The translations under genes were made by a program, and so were the position numbers. The notes under the pieces are model-generated. The model was given only the letters and a program-made list of their open reading frames with translations, was not told the DNA's origin and did not search any database. Source: Candidatus Nanohalarchaeota archaeon (lineage in GTDB: Archaea; EX4484-52; B79-G9). Taken from it: a DNA stretch of 6,983 nucleotides. Every line of letters starts with the position of its first letter. Position 1 is the first letter of the stretch. Shown here piece after piece: positions 5,208 through 6,983 of the stretch. The stretch is from the NCBI GenBank assembly GCA_030635525.1, contig DAOVYR010000060.1, positions 1-6,983 on the forward strand, read 5' to 3'.

Positions 5208-5716
5208 CAGACTTCACAAAACTAAACGTAGGAGACAGGATACAGCTAAGCGCAAAGCTATTCACAGCAAGAGACAAAGCCCACCTCTATTTACTCGACA
5301 ACAACTTCGACAAGATAAAAGACTCAATAATATACCACTGCGGCCCGATAATCAAAGACAACAAGGTCATCGCCGCAGGCCCCACAACAAGCTCAAGACT
5401 GAACCCATACACCCCGGAGCTCATAGAAAAATACAACATAAAAGCAATCATCGGAAAAGGCGGCATGGACGAATCAGTCCTAGAAGCCCTGAGAGGAAAA
5501 GCAATTTACGCATCAGCCATAGGCGGCGCAGCACTGGTCTACGCCAAAAACATGACCGTAAAAAAACAGCACATGCCGGAATTTGGAATGCCGGAATCAA
5601 TATGGGAACTTGTTGTAAAAGATATCCCCCTAATCGTCACAATGGACTCAAAAGGCAACAGCCTTTATGATGATATTCTACAGAACTCAAAGAATATTTT
5701 GGAATCACTATACTGA
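5204..5716 (+). CDS. fumB: Class I fumarase beta subunit
   Basis: Beta subunit (170 residues) that completes the fumarase active site with the alpha subunit. Recognised motifs: G-D-R-I-Q-L-S-A-K-L-F-T-A-R-D-K-A-H (10-27), Y-H-C-G-P-I (44-49), the A-G-P-T-T-S-S-R-L-N-P-Y-T substrate loop (58-70), I-G-K-G-G-M (83-88) with a lysine conserved in the family, A-I-G-G-A-A (105-110), and the C-terminal stretch F-G-M-P-E-S-I-W-E-L (127-136) leading to M-D-S-K-G-N-S-L-Y. The gene starts with GTG, overlaps the alpha gene by 4 bp and has a strong SD, so equal synthesis by coupled translation is likely. It is the last gene of the four-gene operon; only 25 bp separate its stop from the stop of the convergent thioredoxin reductase gene. 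No fusion or truncation is seen. Confidence 0.94.
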   Translation: MTDFTKLNVGDRIQLSAKLFTARDKAHLYLLDNNFDKIKDSIIYHCGPIIKDNKVIAAGPTTSSRLNPYTPELIEKYNIKAIIGKGGMDESVLEALRGKAIYASAIGGAALVYAKNMTVKKQHMPEFGMPESIWELVVKDIPLIVTMDSKGNSLYDDILQNSKNILESLY

Positions 5717-5728
5717 TTCATGTTCATC

Positions 5729-5740
5729 ATACAAATAAAA
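5729..5740 (-). terminator. T-rich terminator candidate after the thioredoxin reductase gene
   Basis: On the minus strand, just beyond the TAA at 5742-5744, the sequence reads TTTTATTTGTAT. It is T-rich but interrupted, so the call is weak. No clear matching signal was seen for the + strand operon, apart from loose T-rich stretches at 5751-5768 inside the convergent gene. Confidence 0.3.
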
Positions 5741-5741
5741 G

Positions 5742-6662
5742 TTACGATGACTCTTTCATTATTTCATCATACGCCGTCTTTGAAGCTACTGCACCCTCTG
5801 CCGCCGCAACAACAATCTGCTTCAGAGGATTACTCGTCACATCCCCGCAAGCAAAGACACCGCCGATATTTGTTCTCTGCCATCTGTCCGTCTTTATGAA
5901 ACGACTCTCAAGTTCCACTCCAAGTCCTTCCGCAAGCACAGTCTTGGGTACAGCACCTATCTCCACAAACAAGCCACCCACATCAAGCTCCTCATTATTG
6001 TCAAGCACTATTCTCTCAAGCTTAACTTCACCTATTAATTTTACAACATTCAAGTTGAATAACAGCTTTATTTTCTTATTCTTCTCAATAAGATGAACCC
6101 ATGCAGGCTCTGCCCTGAAAAACCGGTCTTTTCTGTATATGACATAAACCCTCTTAGCATATTCACAAAGCAATAAAGCAGACGTCAGGGCAGCATCACT
6201 CCCGCCAACGACCCCGACAACCTTATCCTTAAAAAAAGCAGCATCGCACGTCGCGCAATAACTCACACCCCTGCCGACCAATCTCGTCTCATTCTCAATA
6301 TCCAGTTTTCTTTTTTCAGTACCTGTCGCGAGAATAATCTTTTTTGCAAAATAGGTTTCACCATGCGTCCTGACCTCAAACAACTTTTTCCTGGCAATTT
6401 TTGTAACTTTCTCTCCCTTGATTTCGACGCCGAGATTCTCAACCTGTTTTTTCATCTTCCGGGCAAGTTCAAACCCCCTGATCTTATCGTATGTCAAAAA
6501 ATTACATATCTCATAAGCTTTGGCAGCCATGCCGCCAAAAATTTCACCGATAACAAGAGTCCTGAGATGATACCGCGCAGCATAGACTGCCGCATTCATG
6601 CCGGCGGGCCCTGCGCCTATAACTATCACATCATACACATTATCCATCTTATCTTTCTCCAT
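5742..6662 (-). CDS. trxB: Thioredoxin reductase (flavoprotein)
   Basis: An FAD-containing pyridine-nucleotide-disulfide oxidoreductase that reduces thioredoxin. From the ATG at 6662 it has 306 residues, the usual length. Motifs (numbered from that start): FAD-binding I-G-A-G-P-A-G (15-21), G-G at 43-44 of the flavin site, A-T-G at 112-114, the redox-active C-A-T-C at 136-139, a second nucleotide-binding V-G-G-S-D-A-A-L (152-159), Y-R-K-D-R-F-F-R-A-E (176-185), and the C-terminal FAD motif C-G-D-V-T-S-N-P-L-K-Q (272-282). The NADPH 2'-phosphate site differs from E. coli H-R-R-x-x-x-R, so coenzyme preference is uncertain. A GTG at 6671 and an ATG at 6647 are alternative starts; 6662 is preferred because GTGAT lies 4 nt before it, as at purA. 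It is a single-gene unit with a TATA box about 56 nt upstream. Confidence 0.93.
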   Translation of the reverse strand: MEKDKMDNVYDVIVIGAGPAGMNAAVYAARYHLRTLVIGEIFGGMAAKAYEICNFLTYDKIRGFELARKMKKQVENLGVEIKGEKVTKIARKKLFEVRTHGETYFAKKIILATGTEKRKLDIENETRLVGRGVSYCATCDAAFFKDKVVGVVGGSDAALTSALLLCEYAKRVYVIYRKDRFFRAEPAWVHLIEKNKKIKLLFNLNVVKLIGEVKLERIVLDNNEELDVGGLFVEIGAVPKTVLAEGLGVELESRFIKTDRWQRTNIGGVFACGDVTSNPLKQIVVAAAEGAVASKTAYDEIMKESS

Positions 6663-6710
6663 TCCAATCACGCATCCTGAAAAATCATTCCACCTAAGCT
6701 ATACAATCAC

Positions 6711-6727
6711 TTTTTTAAATATTTATT
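6711..6727 (-). promoter_or_regulatory. TATA box of the thioredoxin reductase gene
   Basis: The minus strand reads AATAAATATTTAAAAAA, which includes the same 12-mer found at 2491-2502. A transcript starting about 26 nt downstream, near 6692, would have a leader of about 30 nt before the ATG at 6662. Being almost symmetric, it could also fire towards radC, but radC has a better-placed TATA box. Confidence 0.5.
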
Positions 6728-6759
6728 GAATTCTATCGGCAAGACGTGTATTGAGTCGC

Positions 6760-6767
6760 TTTATATA
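6760..6767 (+). promoter_or_regulatory. TATA box of radC, placed for a leaderless transcript
   Basis: TTTATATA has its centre about 26 nt before the ATG at 6790, so transcription should begin at or next to the start codon. No SD-like sequence precedes that ATG, which supports leaderless translation. Confidence 0.6.
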
Positions 6768-6789
6768 CCCGCCATCACATCTATCTGAT

Positions 6790-6983
6790 ATGCAATGTAA
6801 ACTCATGTTAAAAGACATGCAAAGATGCGAAATGCCAAGAGAGCGCCTCCTGAAGTACGGCCCCGAAGCCCTTTCATTATCAGAGCTTCTGGCAATCATC
6901 ATCCGCTGCGGCACAAGAGACGAAAACGTGCTGGACCTCTCAAGAAGAATCCTATCTGAATTCGACATCTCACAACTGCAGGA
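6790..6983 (+). CDS. radC: RadC family (JAB/MPN-type) protein, 5' part only
   Basis: About 64 N-terminal residues are visible before the window ends. The stretch M-L-K-D-M-Q-R-C-E-M-P-R-E-R-L-L-K-Y-G (from residue 6), followed by E-A-L-S-L-S-E-L-L-A-I-I-I-R-C-G-T-R-D-E-N-V-L-D-L-S-R, is the typical opening of RadC (UPF0758), where a helix-hairpin-helix-like region precedes a C-terminal JAMM metalloprotease-like domain; the latter lies outside the window. Family function is unresolved; the old link to DNA repair in bacteria has been questioned. The ATG at 6790 is chosen from the TATA spacing; an in-frame ATG at 6805 would also start just before the conserved region. RadC has a patchy distribution in archaea. 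The gene is divergent from thioredoxin reductase. Confidence 0.88.
   Translation, partial: MQCKLMLKDMQRCEMPRERLLKYGPEALSLSELLAIIIRCGTRDENVLDLSRRILSEFDISQLQ

Noticed and set aside
5717..5741. Possible hairpin terminator between the convergent fumB and trxB genes
   Set aside because: Repeated TTCAT/ATGA words are present, but I could not pair them into a stable stem followed by a T-run for the + strand operon.
6723..6968. Minus-strand open frame opposite radC
   Set aside because: It overlaps the clear RadC N-terminal coding region and both promoter elements of the spacer, and shows no family features.

Overview
The window looks archaeal. Every confident promoter candidate is a TATA-type box about 26 nt from a plausible transcription start. 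Two genes (the nucleotide diphosphatase and radC) have a TATA box 26 nt before the ATG and no Shine-Dalgarno (SD) site, as in leaderless transcripts. Internal genes use GGAGTGAT/GGGTGAT-type SD sites. The RuBisCO is of the archaeal form III type, and a two-subunit [4Fe-4S] class I fumarase suggests an anaerobe. The exact lineage cannot be fixed from the sequence; the small overlapping genes, form III RuBisCO and mixed gene content would fit a DPANN or other uncultivated archaeon.

Layout: 2-548 (+) holds the 3' end of a DUF2953 (YtfI-like) gene and a small gene that resembles a shortened GerW/YtfJ protein. Transcribed towards it, 525-1790 (-), is a form III RuBisCO large subunit with its own TATA box and SD; the two genes overlap tail to tail by 24 bp. 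Next, 1878-2433 (-), is a two-gene unit of a small two-helix membrane protein and a UPF0145/YbjQ protein. From a divergent promoter region, 2522-5716 (+) forms one tight operon: XTP/dITP diphosphatase, adenylosuccinate synthetase (purA), and fumarase alpha and beta. Convergent to it is 5742-6662 (-), a thioredoxin reductase. The window ends in the 5' part of a radC gene (6790 onwards, +). No stretch above 300 bases lacks a gene. I saw no rRNA, tRNA, CRISPR array, insertion sequence or obvious repeat family.

Theme: much of the window touches AMP and purine nucleotides. PurA makes adenylosuccinate from IMP and aspartate. PurB (not here) would release AMP and fumarate, and the fumarase encoded directly downstream would turn fumarate into malate. 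The diphosphatase clears deaminated purine triphosphates. Form III RuBisCO is, in other archaea, the last step of AMP/nucleoside breakdown to 3-phosphoglycerate; its partner enzymes are not in the window.

The most unusual large-scale signal is a sharp strand-composition switch near position 550. The + strand is strongly G/T-rich to the left and C/A-rich to the right, whichever way the right-hand genes point. That is the pattern expected at a replication terminus or a recent inversion boundary.
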